Source of the DNA: Rutidosis leptorrhynchoides
Lineage: Eukaryota; Streptophyta; Magnoliopsida; Asterales; Asteraceae
Assembly (NCBI RefSeq): GCF_046630445.1
Contig: NC_092333.1
Span: 104,951,501 to 105,015,500 of the forward strand
Length of the DNA stretch: 64,000 bases
Reading direction: 5' to 3'
The notes under the pieces are model-generated. The model searched no databases. It saw only the letters and a list, made by a program, of their open reading frames with translations, and was not told the DNA's origin. Shown here in pieces: positions 13,168-28,600 of the stretch (positions are counted from its first letter, which is position 1; each line of letters opens with the position of its first letter). Made by a program: the position numbers and the translations under genes.

Positions 13168-14002
13168 GTGAGTCTGGACTTCGACCGTGTTTACTTGAAA
13201 AATGATTGCTTAACAAATTTTGTTGGAAACTATATATTTTTAACATGTGAATATTATGTGATGTATTAATCTCTTTACGTGTTTGATATTATGTGATAGA
13301 TGTCTACCTCTAGAACAAGTCCCATTGACTCACATAATAATAATAAAGAGTCAAATGTAAATTGGAATGATTCGTGGACTGATTCACAAGTTCCCGAAGA
13401 GGAACCGGAAGAAGAGTTGGAACCGGAAGAAGAATCGGAACCAGTGGGGGAAATAATAAAACGGTTAAGTAGAAGAAAATTCTCAACCAACCGACCAAAG
13501 TTAATTATGGTCAATGGTGTTTCTGCCAAGGAAGCAAAGTATTGGGAGGATTACCAATTCTCCGATGAATCGGATCCCGACAAGGATTCCGATGATGTTA
13601 TAGAAATTACCCCAACACAATTTAATAAGGCAAAAGAGAACAATAAGGGAAAGGGCATAAAAATAGAGAAATTTGATTCTAAACCCGATGACCTTTATAT
13701 GTATCGTCAACACCCGTATTTCTTAAGTTGTGACAATAACTCGGGAACCTCTAAACCACCAGGTTTTTCTAAACCAATGTGGAAAACGACGGCTCGTATT
13801 AGGGGAACATCATATATCCCTAGAAACTTGGCAAAACGAACCAAAATTGAAGAAGAAGAAACGAGCGAGTCGAAATAAGATAGTTGTATTCGTGTGGTGT
13901 AATATATGTAATATAGTGTGCTTATGCTTTATGATATATGTAAAAATTGCTTGTATTAATAAGTATTTTTTTTTATGAATCTAACTCTTGTCTATTTTAC
14001 AG
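13168..14002 (+). other. Putative intron containing ORFX (element A)
   Basis: A donor-like A|GTGAGT at 13168 in the leader and an acceptor-like TCTATTTTACAG ending at 14002, with a branch-point-like CTAAC about 18 bases upstream of the AG. The same signals lie at the same places in B and D. Removing this segment would bring the F-box ATG (14017) close to the 5' end of the RNA. Inferred; no transcript evidence. Confidence 0.45.
13300..13878 (+). CDS. ORFX: acidic accessory protein of element A (192 aa)
   Basis: Open for 192 codons between PBS and gag. N-terminus MSTSRTSPIDS; a Pro/Glu repeat region (about residues 32-49) that is two 6-aa units shorter than in B; a conserved block with VNGVSAKEAKYWEDYQFSDE; then acidic DSDDVIEITP, whose VIEI core behind Asp/Ser fits a SUMO-interacting motif; then a basic Lys-rich stretch (NKGKGIKIEK); then a conserved tail PPGFSKPMWKTTARIRGT ending in a basic then acidic segment. 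No signal peptide or membrane segment. The family is unknown to me. It is probably nuclear or cytosolic and of low order. It has stayed open although gag-pol of the same element is broken, but 192 codons is short enough for this to be chance. Confidence 0.72.
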   Translation: MSTSRTSPIDSHNNNKESNVNWNDSWTDSQVPEEEPEEELEPEEESEPVGEIIKRLSRRKFSTNRPKLIMVNGVSAKEAKYWEDYQFSDESDPDKDSDDVIEITPTQFNKAKENNKGKGIKIEKFDSKPDDLYMYRQHPYFLSCDNNSGTSKPPGFSKPMWKTTARIRGTSYIPRNLAKRTKIEEEETSESK

Positions 14003-14016
14003 TATAAAAACACAAA

Positions 14017-14151
14017 ATGGATAGATAACCCAATATTTTAAGAGACCTACCTGGAGACATGATTGATGAAATCTTGTCTAGAGTTGGTCAGAATTCCTCG
14101 GCACAACTATTTAAGACGAGATCAGTTTGTAAGACATTCGAAGAACATTCC
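14017..14151 (+). pseudogene. Truncated F-box gene remnant in element A
   Basis: Homologous to the first ~45 codons of B's F-box gene (ATG at 14017). Codon 4 is a TAA stop where B has CAA. The F-box core ([15 protein letters not shown]...VCKTFEE) is still readable, but at about 14147-14152 the frame jumps straight into gag ([11 protein letters not shown]). The deletion thus removed about 180 F-box codons, the spacer with the internal junction motif, and the N-terminal gag. Short shared bases (TCCA) at both breakpoints suggest microhomology-mediated deletion. Confidence 0.85.
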
Positions 14152-14370
14152 ATACAACAGGCATGTAGAATGGCTCACAAACTAGTGAACCAGATTGAGG
14201 AAAGAATTAAAGAACAGGCGGCTGAAGAGGCCAATGTGAAGCAAGTCAAAAGAAAGTGGGAGGAAAACGGTGATAAGAATCACCAATACAACAACAACAG
14301 CAATTACAACAATAATCACAACAACTATCCCAACAATCGCAACATCAATCGCAACTACAACAAACGGCCC

Positions 14371-14402
<32 letters not shown>

Positions 14403-17400
14403 CTACAACAATCATCCCAATAACAATAACAACTGCAACAACAACAACAATCAGAAGCAGCTATGCCAAAGGTGTGAAAAGTATCACTCGGGGTTCTGCA
14501 CCAAATTTTGTAACAAGTGTAAAAGAAATGGTCATAGCGCGGCGAAGTGTGAGGTCTACGGACCAGGGGTTAACAGAACGAAAGGAACAAATGGTGTCAG
14601 AACGAGTAATGGCAGAGCAAGTAGTGTCAGAGCAAGTTATGCCAATGTAGTTTGTTATAAATGTGGAAAACCGGGCCACATTATTAGAAATTGCCCGAAC
14701 CAGGAGAACACGAATGGACAAGGCCGCGGAAGAGTTTTCAATATTAATGCGGTAGAGGCACAGGAAGACCCGGAGCTTGTTACGGATACGTTTCTTATTG
14801 ATAATAAATCTGCTTACGTTTTATTTGATTCGGGTGCGGATAGAAGCTATATGAGTAGAGATTTTTGTGCTAAATTAAGTTGTCCATTGACGCCGTTGGA
14901 TAGTAAATTTTTACTCGAATTAGCAAACGGTAAATTAATTTCAGCAGATTATATATGTCGGAATCGAGAAATCAAACTGGGTAGTGAAATATTTAAGATT
15001 GATTTGATACCAGTAGAGTTAGAGAGTTTTGATGTAATAGTTGGCATGGACTGGCTGAAGAAGGTGAAAGCAGAGATCGTATGTTATAAAAATGCAATTC
15101 GCATTGTACGAGAAGAAGGAGAACCCTTAATGGTGTACGGAGAAAAGGGCAACACGAAGCTACATCTTATTAGTAATTTAAAGGCACAAAAACTAATAAT
15201 AAAAGGTTGTTATGCTGTTCTAGCACACGTCGAGAAAGTACAAACTGAAGAAAAGAGCATCAATGATGTTCCCGTCGCAAAAGAATTTCCCGATGTATTT
15301 CTGAAAGAATTACCGGGACTACCTCCACATCGATCTGTTGAATTTCAAATAGATCTTGTACCAGGAGCTGCACCAATAGCTCATGCTCCTTATAGACTCA
15401 CACCCACCAAGATGAAAGAACTGCAAAGCCAACTGCAAGAACTATTAGAACGTGGTTTCATTCGACCAAGCACATCACCATGGGGAGCTCATGTTTTGTT
15501 TGTCAAGAAGAAGGATGGTACATTTAGGTTGTGTATTGACTACAGAGAGTTGAACAAACTTACCATCAAAAACCGTTATCCACTGCCGAGAATTGACGAC
15601 TTATTTGATCAACTACAAGGCTCCTCGGTTTATTCGAAGATCGATTTACGTTCTGGATATCATCAAATGCGAGTAAAGGACGATGATATTCCAAAAACTG
15701 CTTTTAGGACGCGTTATGGTCATTACGAGTTTATGGTTATGCTGTTTGGATTGACTAACGCACCAGCTATGTTCATGGACCTTATGAACCGAGTGTGTAG
15801 GCCATATCTTGACAAGTTTGTCATTGTTTTCATCGATGACATACTTATTTACTCAAAGAATGATCAAGAGCATGAAGAACATTTGAGAAAAGTGCTAGAA
15901 GTATTGAGGAAAGAAAAACTGTACGCTAAATTTTCAAAGTGTGCATTTTGGTTGGAAGAAGTTCAATTCCTCGGTCACATAGTGAACAAAGAAGGTATCC
16001 AGGTGGACTCGGCAAAGATCAAAACTGTTGAAAAGTGGGAAACCCCAAAAACTCCGAAGCATATACGTCAATTTTTAGGATTGGCTGGTTACTATAGAAG
16101 ATTCATCCAAGATTTCTCCAAAATAGCAAAATCCTTGACTGCATTAACGCATAAAGGGAAGAAATTTGAATGGAAGGATGAACAAGAGAAGGCATTTCAA
16201 TTATTGAATAAAAAGCTAACTACGGCACCTATATTGTCATTGCCTGAAGGGAATGATGATTTTGTGATTTATTGTGATGCATCAAAGCAAGGTCTCGGTT
16301 GTGTATTAATGCAACGAACGAAGGTGATTGCTTATGCGTCTAGACAATTGAAGATTCACGAGCAAAATTATACGACACATGATTTGGAATTAGGCGCGGT
16401 TGTTTTTGCATTAAATACTTGGAGGCACTACTTATATGGGGTCAAAAGTATTATATATACCGACCACAAAAGTCTTCAACATATATTTAATCAGAAACAA
16501 CTGAATATGAGGCAGCGTAGGTGGATTGAATTATTGAATGATTACGACTTTGAGATTCATTACCACCCGGGGAAGGCAAATGTGGTAGCCGACGCCTTGA
16601 GCAGAAAGGACAGAGAACTCATTCGAGTAAAATCTATGAATATAATGATTCACACTAACCTTACTACTCAAATAAAGGAGGCGCAACAAGGAGTTTTAAA
16701 AGAGGGAAATTTAAAGGATAAAATACCCAAAGGATCGGAGAAGCATCTTAATATTCGGGAAGATGGAACCCGGTATAGGGCTAAAAGAATTTGGGTACCA
16801 AAATTTGGAGATATGAGAGAAATGGTACTTAGAGAAGCTCATAAAACCAGATACTCAATACATCCTGGAACGGGGAAGATGTACAAGGATCTTAAGAAAC
16901 ATTTTTGGTGGCCAGGTATGAAAGGCGATATTGCTAAATATGTAGGAGAATGTTTGACGTGTTCTAAGGTTAAAGCTGGACATCAGAAACCATCAGGTCT
17001 ACTACAACAACCTGAAATCCCGGAATGGAAATGGGAAAACATTACCATGGATTTCATTACTAAATTGCCAAGGACTGCAAGTGGTTATGATACTATTTAG
17101 GTAATAGTTGATCGTCTCACCAAGTCAGCACACTTCCTGCCAATAAGAGAAGATGACAAGATGGAGAAGTCAGCACGACTGTATTTGAAGGAAGTCGTCT
17201 CCAGACATGGAATACCAATCTCTATTATCTCTGATAGAGATGGCAGATTTATTTCAAGATTCTGGCAGACATTACAGCAAGCATTAGGAACTCGTCTAGA
17301 CATGAGTACTGCCTATCATCCACAAACTGATGGGCAGAGCGAAAGGACGATACAAACGCTTGAAGACATGCTACGAGCATGTGTTATTGATTTCGGAAAC

Positions 17401-18113
17401 AGTTGGGATCGACACCTACCATTAGCAGAATTTTCCTACAATAACAGTTATCATTCTAGTATTGAGATGGCGCCGTTTGAGGCACTTTATGGTAGAAAGT
17501 GCAGGTCTCCGATTTGTTGAAATGAAGTGGGGGATAGACAGATTACAGGTCCGGAGATAATACAAGAAACTACCGAGAAAATCATCCAAATTCAACAACA
17601 ATTGAAAACCGCCCAGAGTCGACAAAAGAGCTACGCGGACAGTAAAAGAAAAGATAGAGAGTTTGAAATTGGAGAAATGGTCATGCTTAAGGTTTCACCT
17701 TGGAAAGGCGTTGTTCGATTTGGTAAACGGGGGAAACTAAATCCAAGGTACATTGGACCATTCAAGATTATTGATCGTGTCGGACCAGTAGCTTACCGAC
17801 TTGAGTTACCTCAACAACTTGCGAATGTACATAACACTTTCCACGTCTCGAATTTGAAAAATGTTTTGCTAAAGAAGATCTCACTATTCCGTTGGACGAA
17901 ATCCAAATCAATGAAAAACTTCAATTCATTGAAGAACCCGTCGAAATAATGGATCGTGAGGTTAAGAGACTTAAGCAAAACAAGATACCGATTGTTAAGG
18001 TTCAATGGAATGCTCGTAGAGGACCCGAGTTCACCTGGGAGCGTGAAGATCAGATGAAGAAGAAATACCCACATCTATTTCCAGAAGATTCGTCAACACC
18101 TTCAACAGCTTAA
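14148..18113 (+). pseudogene. Gag-pol of element A (N-terminally deleted, broken)
   Basis: A 1,013-codon frame (14059-17100) carries the F-box stub, the C-terminal part of gag with an Asn-rich linker, two CX2CX4HX4C knuckles ([28 protein letters not shown]), the protease motif DSGA, RT with FIDD ([13 protein letters not shown]), RNase H ([23 protein letters not shown]) and the integrase HHCC region. A TAG at 17098-17100 replaces the Trp codon kept in B, and a TGA at 17518-17520 replaces a second one. A one-base deletion near 17857 shifts the frame before the last domain. The integrase core ([14 protein letters not shown]), GPF module and chromodomain-like end ([17 protein letters not shown]) follow. 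Capsid start and matrix-like N-terminus are missing. Tekay/Del lineage by domain order and chromodomain. Confidence 0.93.
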
Positions 18114-18135
18114 AATTTCGGGATGAAATTTATTT

Positions 18136-18148
18136 AACGGGTAGGTAC
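18136..18148 (+). promoter_or_regulatory. Polypurine-tract-position motif (A)
   Basis: AACGGGTAGGTAC directly before the 3' LTR. Identical to the motif in B and E and, on the complement, in D. Confidence 0.65.
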
Positions 18149-18351
18149 TGTAGTGACCCGAACTTTTCCATGTTTATATATATTAATTGAGATTGATATT
18201 TACATGACTAAATGTTTCCAACGTGTTAAGCAATCAAACTTGTTAAGACTTGATTAATTGAAATAGGTTTCATATAGACAATTGACCACCCAAGTTGACC
18301 GGTGATTCACGAACGTTAAAACTTGTAAAAACTATATGATGACATATATAT

Positions 18352-18353
<2 letters not shown>

Positions 18354-18404
<51 letters not shown>
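18354..18404. repeat. (AT)n expansion in A's 3' LTR
   Basis: About 50 bp of AT dinucleotides where the partner LTR has only a short run (near 10013-10026). Confidence 0.95.
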
Positions 18405-18408
<4 letters not shown>

Positions 18409-21050
18409 AAATGATATTATGATAAGTAAACATATCATTAAGTATATTAACAATGAACTACATATGTAAAAGCAAGACTACTAACTTAATGATTTTGAAA
18501 CGAGACATATATGTAACGATTATCGTTGTAACGACATTTAATGTATATATATCATATTAAGAGATATTCATACATCATATTATCATGATAATATAATAAT
18601 TTAAAATCTCATTTGATATTATAAACATTGGATTAACAACATTTAACAAGATCGTTAACCTAAAGGTTTCAAAACAACACTTACGTGTAACGACTAACGA
18701 TGACTTAACGACTCAGTTAAAATGTATATACATGTAGTGTTTTAATATGTAATCATACACTTTTGAAAGACTTCAAGACACTTATCAAAATACTTCTACT
18801 TAACAAAAATGCTTACAATTATATCCTCGTTCAGTTTCATCAATAATTCTACTCGTATGCACCCGTATTCGTACTCGTACAATACACAGCTTTTAGATGT
18901 ATGTACTATTGGTATATACACTCCAATGATTAGCTCTTAGCAGCCCATGTGAGTCACCTAACACATGTGGGAACCATCATTTGGCAACTAGCATGAAATA
19001 TCTCATAAAATTACAAAAATATGAGTAATCATTCATGACTTATTTACATGAAAACAAAATTACATATCCTTTATATCTAATCCATACACCAACGACCAAA
19101 AACACCTACAAACACTTTCATTCTTCAATTTTCTTCATCTAATTGATCTCTCTCAAGTTCTATCTTCAAGTTCTAAGTGTTCTTCATAAATTCTACAAGT
19201 TCTAGTTTCATAAAATCAAGAATACTTCCAAGTTGCTAGCTGACTTCCAATCTTGTAGAGTGATCATCCAACCTTAAGAAATCTTTCTTATTTACAGTAA
19301 GATATCTTTCTAATACAAGGTAATACTCATATTCAAACTTTAATTCAATTTCTATAACTATAACAATCTTATTTCGAGTGGAAATCTTACTTGAACTTAT
19401 TTTTCGTGTCATGATTCTGCTTCAAGAACTTTCAAGCCATCCAAGGATTCTTTGAAGCTAGATCCATTTTTCTCATTTCCAGTAGCTTTATCCAGAAAAC
19501 TTGAGGTAGTAATGATGTTCATAACATCATTCAATTCATACATATAAAGCTATCTTATTCGAAGGTTTAAACTTGTAATCACTAGAACATAGTTTAGTTA
19601 ATTCTAAACTTGTTCGCAAACAAAAGTTAATCCTTCTAACTTGACTTTTAAAATCAACTAAACACATGTTCTATATCTATATGATATGCTAACTTAATGA
19701 TTTAAAACCTGGAAACACGAAGAACACTGTAAAACCGGACATAAGCCGTCGTAGTAACACCGCGGGCTGTTTTGGGTTAATTAATTAAAAACTATGATAA
19801 ACTTTGATTTAAAAGTTGTTCTTCTGAGAAAATGATTTTTATTATGAACATGAAACTATATCAAAAAAATCATGGTTAAACTCAAAGTGGAAGTATGTTT
19901 TCTAAAATGGTCATCTAGACGTCGTTCTTTCGACTGCAATGACTACCTTTACAAAAATAACTTGTAACTTATATTTCCGACTATAAACCTATACTTTTTC
20001 TGTTTAGATTCATAAAATAGAGTTCAATATGAAACCATAGCAATTTGATTCACTCAAAACAGATTTAAAATGAAGGAGTTATGGGTAAAACAAGATTGGA
20101 TAATTTTTCTTGTTGTAGCAACGTGAAAATTGGTAACAAATCTATATTAATCATATCCTAGCTAACTTATATTGTATTATACATGTATTCTAATATATTA
20201 TGTAATCTTGGGATACCATAGACACGTATGCAAATGTTTTGACATATCATATCGACCCATGTGTATATATTATTTGGAACAACCATAGACACTCTATATG
20301 CAGTAATGAGGGAGTTAGCTATACAGGGTTGAGGTTGATTCCAAATATATATATACTTTGAGTTGTGATCTAGCCTGAGACGTGTATACACTGGGTCGTG
20401 GATTGATTCAAGATAATATATATCAATTTTTTTTCTGTACATCTAACGTTGGACAACTAGTTGTAGGTTACTAACGAGGACAGCTGACTTAATAAACTTA
20501 AAACATCAAAATGTATTAAAAGTGTTGTAAATATATTTTGAATATACTTTGATATATATATACATATTTGTTATAGGTTCGTGAATCGACCAGTGGCCAA
20601 GTCTTAATTCCCGACGAAGTAAAAATCTGTGAAAGTGAGTTATAGTCCCACTTTTAAAATCTAATATTTTTGGGATGAGAATACATGCAGGTTTTATAAA
20701 TGATTTACAAAATATACACAAGTACGTGAAACTACATTCTATGGTTGAATTATCAAAATCGAATATGCCCTTTTTATTAAGTCTGGTAATCTAGGAATTA
20801 GGGAACAGACACCCTAATTGATGCGAATCCTAAAGATAGATCTATTGGGCCTAACAAACCCCATCCAAAGTACCGGATGCTTTAGTACTTCGAAATTTAT
20901 ATCATATCCGAAGGGTGTCCCGGAATGATGGGGATATTCTTATATATGCATCTTGTTAATGTCGGTTACCAGGTGTTCACCATATGAATGATTTTTATCT
21001 CTATCTATGGAATGCTTATTGAAATATGAAATCTTGTGGTCTATTGTTAC

Positions 21051-21052
<2 letters not shown>

Positions 21053-21143
<91 letters not shown>
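21053..21143. repeat. (AT)n expansion in A's 3' LTR
   Basis: About 90 bp of AT dinucleotides before GGTTAAACCTATAACTC; the 5' LTR has only about 14 bp here (near 12682). Confidence 0.95.
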
Positions 21144-21145
<2 letters not shown>

Positions 21146-21542
21146 TTAAACCTATAACTCACCAACATTTTGTTGACGTTTAAAGCATGTTTATTCTCAG
21201 GTGAATACTAAGAGCTTCCGCTGTTGCATACTAAAATAAGGACAAGATTTGGAGTCCATGTTTGTATGATATTGTGTAAAAACTGCATTCAAGAAACATA
21301 TGTCGATGTAATATATTTCTATTGTAAACCATTATGTAATGGTCGTGTGTAAACAGTATATTTTAGATTATCATTATTTGATAATCTACGTAATACTTTT
21401 GAAACCTTTATCGATAAAATAAAGGTTATGGTTGTTTTAAAAATGAATGCAGTCTTTGAAAAACGTCTCATATAGAGGTCAAAACCTGCAACGAAATCAA
21501 TTAATATGGAACGTTTATAATCAATATGAACGGGACATTTCA

Positions 21543-21547
21543 TTAGG
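21543..21547 (+). repeat. Target-site duplication of A (right)
   Basis: TTAGG, matches 9802-9806. Confidence 0.93.
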
Positions 21548-21555
21548 ACGGGTCA

Positions 21556-22188
21556 TGAAACTTGACGTAAGCCTCTCTTGATCGGGAACTCTTTGGTCGG
21601 GCTCCCGTTAATAAGAACTGACGTTCTGGCCGACTCCAAGCACCCATTTATCCACCTCCACCATTTATTTCCAAACCCGAGGGAAGATAGCATGAAATTC
21701 AAATATTCCCAACTAACGGAATCGTACGCCTTCTCAAAATCAACCTTAAATAACAACATTTGTTGATTTCTCTTCTTGAACCAAGAAATCACCTCGCTGA
21801 GAATAAGAGGGCCGTCTAAAATCTATCTACCAGCAATAAAAGCAGACTGAACTGGACTTATTATTTTACTAATAATACCAGTCAATCGATTAGTCAAAAT
21901 CTTGTCAATTATCTTATAGACAACTCCAATCAACGAAATAGGTCTAAAATCATTAATAATCACCGGATTACTAACTTTTGGAATAAGAGAAATAAACGCA
22001 GAACTCGCACCCATAGGCATCTTTGCTGTATTAAAAAATTCACGGACCGTAGAACAAATATCCAGGTACAGTAAATCCCAATAAGACTTGATGAAAAGAA
22101 AAGAAAATCCATCCGGTACCGGGGCCTTTGAACTACCACAATCCCAAACCGCTTTTTAATCTCCTCGTCCGTGACATCACGCTCTATA
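21556..22188 (-). pseudogene. LINE reverse-transcriptase fragment
   Basis: Minus-strand L1-type RT. Reading from 22188 downward it gives the pre-RT region (VTDEEIKK, then a shifted frame with GPDGF-like sequence), SAFISLIPKV, INDFRPISLIGVVYKI, NRL, SPVQSAFIAGR, LLFKVDFEKAYDSVSW and a GLRQ motif at the left edge, where E begins. These are signature blocks of plant LINE RT. Frames are broken by shifts and stops. The upstream part of the same LINE is at 35884-36838: sequence and phase continue across element D when its CTATA duplication is counted once. The downstream part would lie left of E, outside the window. Confidence 0.88.
22184..22188 (+). repeat. Target-site duplication of D (left)
   Basis: CTATA, repeated exactly at 35879-35883. 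Confidence 0.93.
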
Positions 22189-25620
<3,432 letters not shown>

Positions 25621-25633
25621 GTACCTACCCGTT
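25621..25633 (-). promoter_or_regulatory. Polypurine-tract-position motif (D)
   Basis: Complement of AACGGGTAGGTAC, immediately upstream (minus sense) of the 3' LTR. Confidence 0.65.
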
Positions 25634-25655
25634 AAATAAATTTCGTCCCGAAATT

Positions 25656-28600
25656 TTAAGCAGTTGGAAGTGTTGACGTATCTTCTGGAAATAAGTGCGG
25701 GTATTTCTTCTTCATCTGATCTTCTCTTTCTCAGGTGAACTCGGGTCCTCTACAAGCATTCCATCGAACTTTAACAATTGGTATCTTGTTTTGCTTAAGT
25801 CTTTTAACCTCACGATCCATTATTTCGACGGGTTCTTCGACGAATTAAAGTTTTTCGTTGATTTGGATTTCATCTAACAGAATAGTGAGATCTTCTTTAG
25901 CAAAACATTTCTTCAAATTTGAGACGTGGAAAGTGTTATGTACAGCCACAAGTTGTTGTGGTAATTCAAGTCGGTAAGCTACTGGTCCGACACGATCAAT
26001 AATCTTGAATGGTCCTATATACCTTGAATTTAATTTCCCTCGTTTACCAAATCGAACAATGCCTTTCCAAGGTGCAACCTTAAGCATGACCATCTCTCCA
26101 ATTTCAAATTCTATATCTTTTATTTTAATGTCGGCGTAGCTCTTTTGTCGACTATGGGGGATTTTCAATCGTTGTTGAATTTGGATGATCTTCTCGGTAG
26201 TTTTTTTATTATCTCCGGACCCGTAATCTATCTATCCCCCACTTCACTCTAACAAATCGGAGACCTGCACTTTCTACTATAAAGTGCTTCAAACGGCGCC
26301 ATCTCAATGCTTGAATGGTAGCTGTTGTTGTAGGAAAATTCTGCTAATGGAAGATGTCGATCCCAACTGTTTTCGAAATCAATAACACATGCTCGTAGCA
26401 TGTCTTCAAGCGTTTGTATCGTCCTTTCGCTCTGCCCATCAGTTTGTGGATGATAGGCAGTACTCATATCTAGACGAGTTCCTAATGCTTGTTGTAATGT
26501 CTGCCAGAATCTTGAAATAAATCTACCATCCCTATCAGAGATAATAGAGATTGGTATTCCATGTCTGGAGATGACTTCCTTCAAATACAGTCGTGCTAAC
26601 TTCTCCATCTTGTCATCTTCTCTTATTGGCAGGAAGTGTGCTGATTTGGTGAGACGATCAACTATTACCCAAATAGTATCAAAACCACTTGCAGTCCTTG
26701 GCAATTTAGTGATGAAATCCATGGTAATGTTTTCCAATTTCCATTCCAGGATTTCAGGTTGTTGAAGTAGACCTGATGGTTTTTGATGCTCAGCTTTGAC
26801 CTTAGAACACGTCTAACATTCTTCTACGTATTTAGCAACATTGGCTTTCATACCCAGCCACCAAAAATGTTTCTTGAGATCCTTGTACATCTTCCCCGTT
26901 CCAGGATGTATTGAGTATCTGCTTTTATGAGCTTCTCTAAGTACCATTTCTCTCATATCTCCAAATTTTGGTACCCAAATCCTTTCAGCCCTATACCGGG
27001 TTCCGTCTTCTCGAATATTAAGATGCTTCTCCGATCCTTTGGGTATTTCATCCTTTAAATTTCTCTCTTTTAAAACTCCTTGTTGCGCCTCCTTTATTTG
27101 AGCAGTAAGGTTAGTGTGAATCATTATATTCATAGCTTTTACTCGAATGGGTTCTCTGTCCTTTTTGCTCAAGGCGTCGGCTACCACATTTGCCTTCCCC
27201 GGTTGATAATGAATCTCAAAGTCGTAATCATTCAACAATTCAATCCATCTGCGCTGCCTCATGTTCAGTTGTTTCTGATTAAATATGTGTTGAAGACTTT
27301 TGTGATCGGTATATATAATACTTTTGACCCCATATAAGTAGTGCCTCCAAGTCTTTAATGCAAAAACAACCGCGCCTAATTCCAAAAATGCATCGTATAA
27401 TTATGCTCGTGAATCTTCAATTGTCTAGACGCATAAGCAATTACTTTCGTTCGTTACATTAATACACAACCGAGACCTTGCTTTGAGGCGTCACAATATA
27501 TCACAAAATCATCATTCCCTTCAGGTAATGACAATATAGGTGCCGTAGTTAACTTTTTCTTCAACAATTGAAACGCTTTTTCTTATTCATCCTTCCATTC
27601 AAATTTCCTCCCTTTATGCGTTAATGCAGTCAAGGGTTTTGCTATTTTGGAAAAATCTTGGATGAATCTCCTGTAATAACCAGCTAGCCCTAAAAATTGG
27701 CGTATGTGTTTCGAAGTTTTCGGGGTTTCCCACTTTTTAGCGGTTTCAATCTTTGCTGGATCCACCTGAATACCTTCTTTGTTCACGATATGACCGAGGA
27801 ATTGAACTTCTTCCAACCAAAATGTATACTTTGAAAACTTAGCTTGCAGTTTTTCTTTTCTAAGAAACTCTAGCACTTTTCTCAAATGTTCTTCGTGCTC
27901 TTGATCATTCTTTGAGTAAATAAGTATGTCATCGATGAAAACAATGACAAACTTGTCAAGATATGGCCCACACACTAGGTTCATGAGGTCCGTGAACACA
28001 GCTGGTGCGTTAGTCTATCCAAACGGCATAACCATAAACTCGTAATGACCGTAACGCGTTCTAAAAGCAGTCTTCGGAATGTCATCCTCTTTCACCCGCA
28101 TTTGGTTATATCCAGAACGTAAATCGATCTTTGAATAAACCGACGAGCCTTGTAGTTGATCAAATAAGTCGTCGATTCTCGATAATGGGTAACGGTTATT
28201 GATGGTAAGTTTGTTCAACTCTCGGTAGTCGATACACAACCTGAATGTACCATCTTTCTTCTTGACAAACAGAACAGGAGCTCCCCATGGTGATGTACTT
28301 GGTCGAATGAAACCATGCTCTAAAAGTTCCTGTAACTGACTTTGTAATTCTTTCATTTTGCTGGGTGCGAGTCTGTATGGAGCACGAGCTATTGGTGCAG
28401 CTCCTGGTACAAGGTCTATTTGAAATTTAACGGATCAATGTGGGGGTAATCCCGGTAATTCTTTCGGAAATACATCGGAAAATTATTTTATGACGGGAAC
28501 ATCACTGATGTTCTTTTCTTCAGGTTTAACTTCCTTGATGTGTGCTAGAATGACATAACAACATTTTCTTATTAGTTTTTGCGCCTTCAAACTACTAATA

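Larger units (their letters stand above)
9807..21542 (+). mobile_element. Element A: Tekay-like Ty3/gypsy chromovirus with accessory ORF
   Basis: Complete element of 11,736 bp, bounded by TGTAGTGACCC...GGGACATTTCA LTRs and a perfect 5-bp target duplication TTAGG (9802-9806, 21543-21547). Internal order: Met-tRNA-type PBS, ORFX, a truncated F-box segment fused to gag, PR-RT-RH-IN-chromodomain, junction motif, 3' LTR. Gag-pol is disabled by stops and a frameshift. It sits in the 3' end of E's LTR. LTR divergence, judged by eye, is around one to two per hundred outside the AT tracts, so it is older than C and apparently older than B. Confidence 0.93.
18149..21542 (+). repeat. 3' LTR of element A
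   Basis: 3,394 bp, TGTAGTGACCC...GGGACATTTCA. It aligns throughout with 9807-13090. The extra length comes mainly from AT tracts at 18354-18404 and 21053-21143. No gene; short ORFs here recur in every LTR copy and are not supported as proteins. Confidence 0.93.

Noticed and set aside
13275-13529. Ser/Gly-rich frame antisense to ORFX
   Set aside because: It mirrors the Glu/Pro repeat on the opposite strand, and its length follows the repeat number.
14270-14650. Thr-rich frame in gag of A (also 54360-54737)
   Set aside because: Alternate-frame reading of the AAC microsatellite over the real gag frame.
20167-20442. 91-codon minus-strand frame in LTR (also 23371-23595 in D)
   Set aside because: It recurs because the LTRs are homologous, but it is not kept open in all copies and has no domain.
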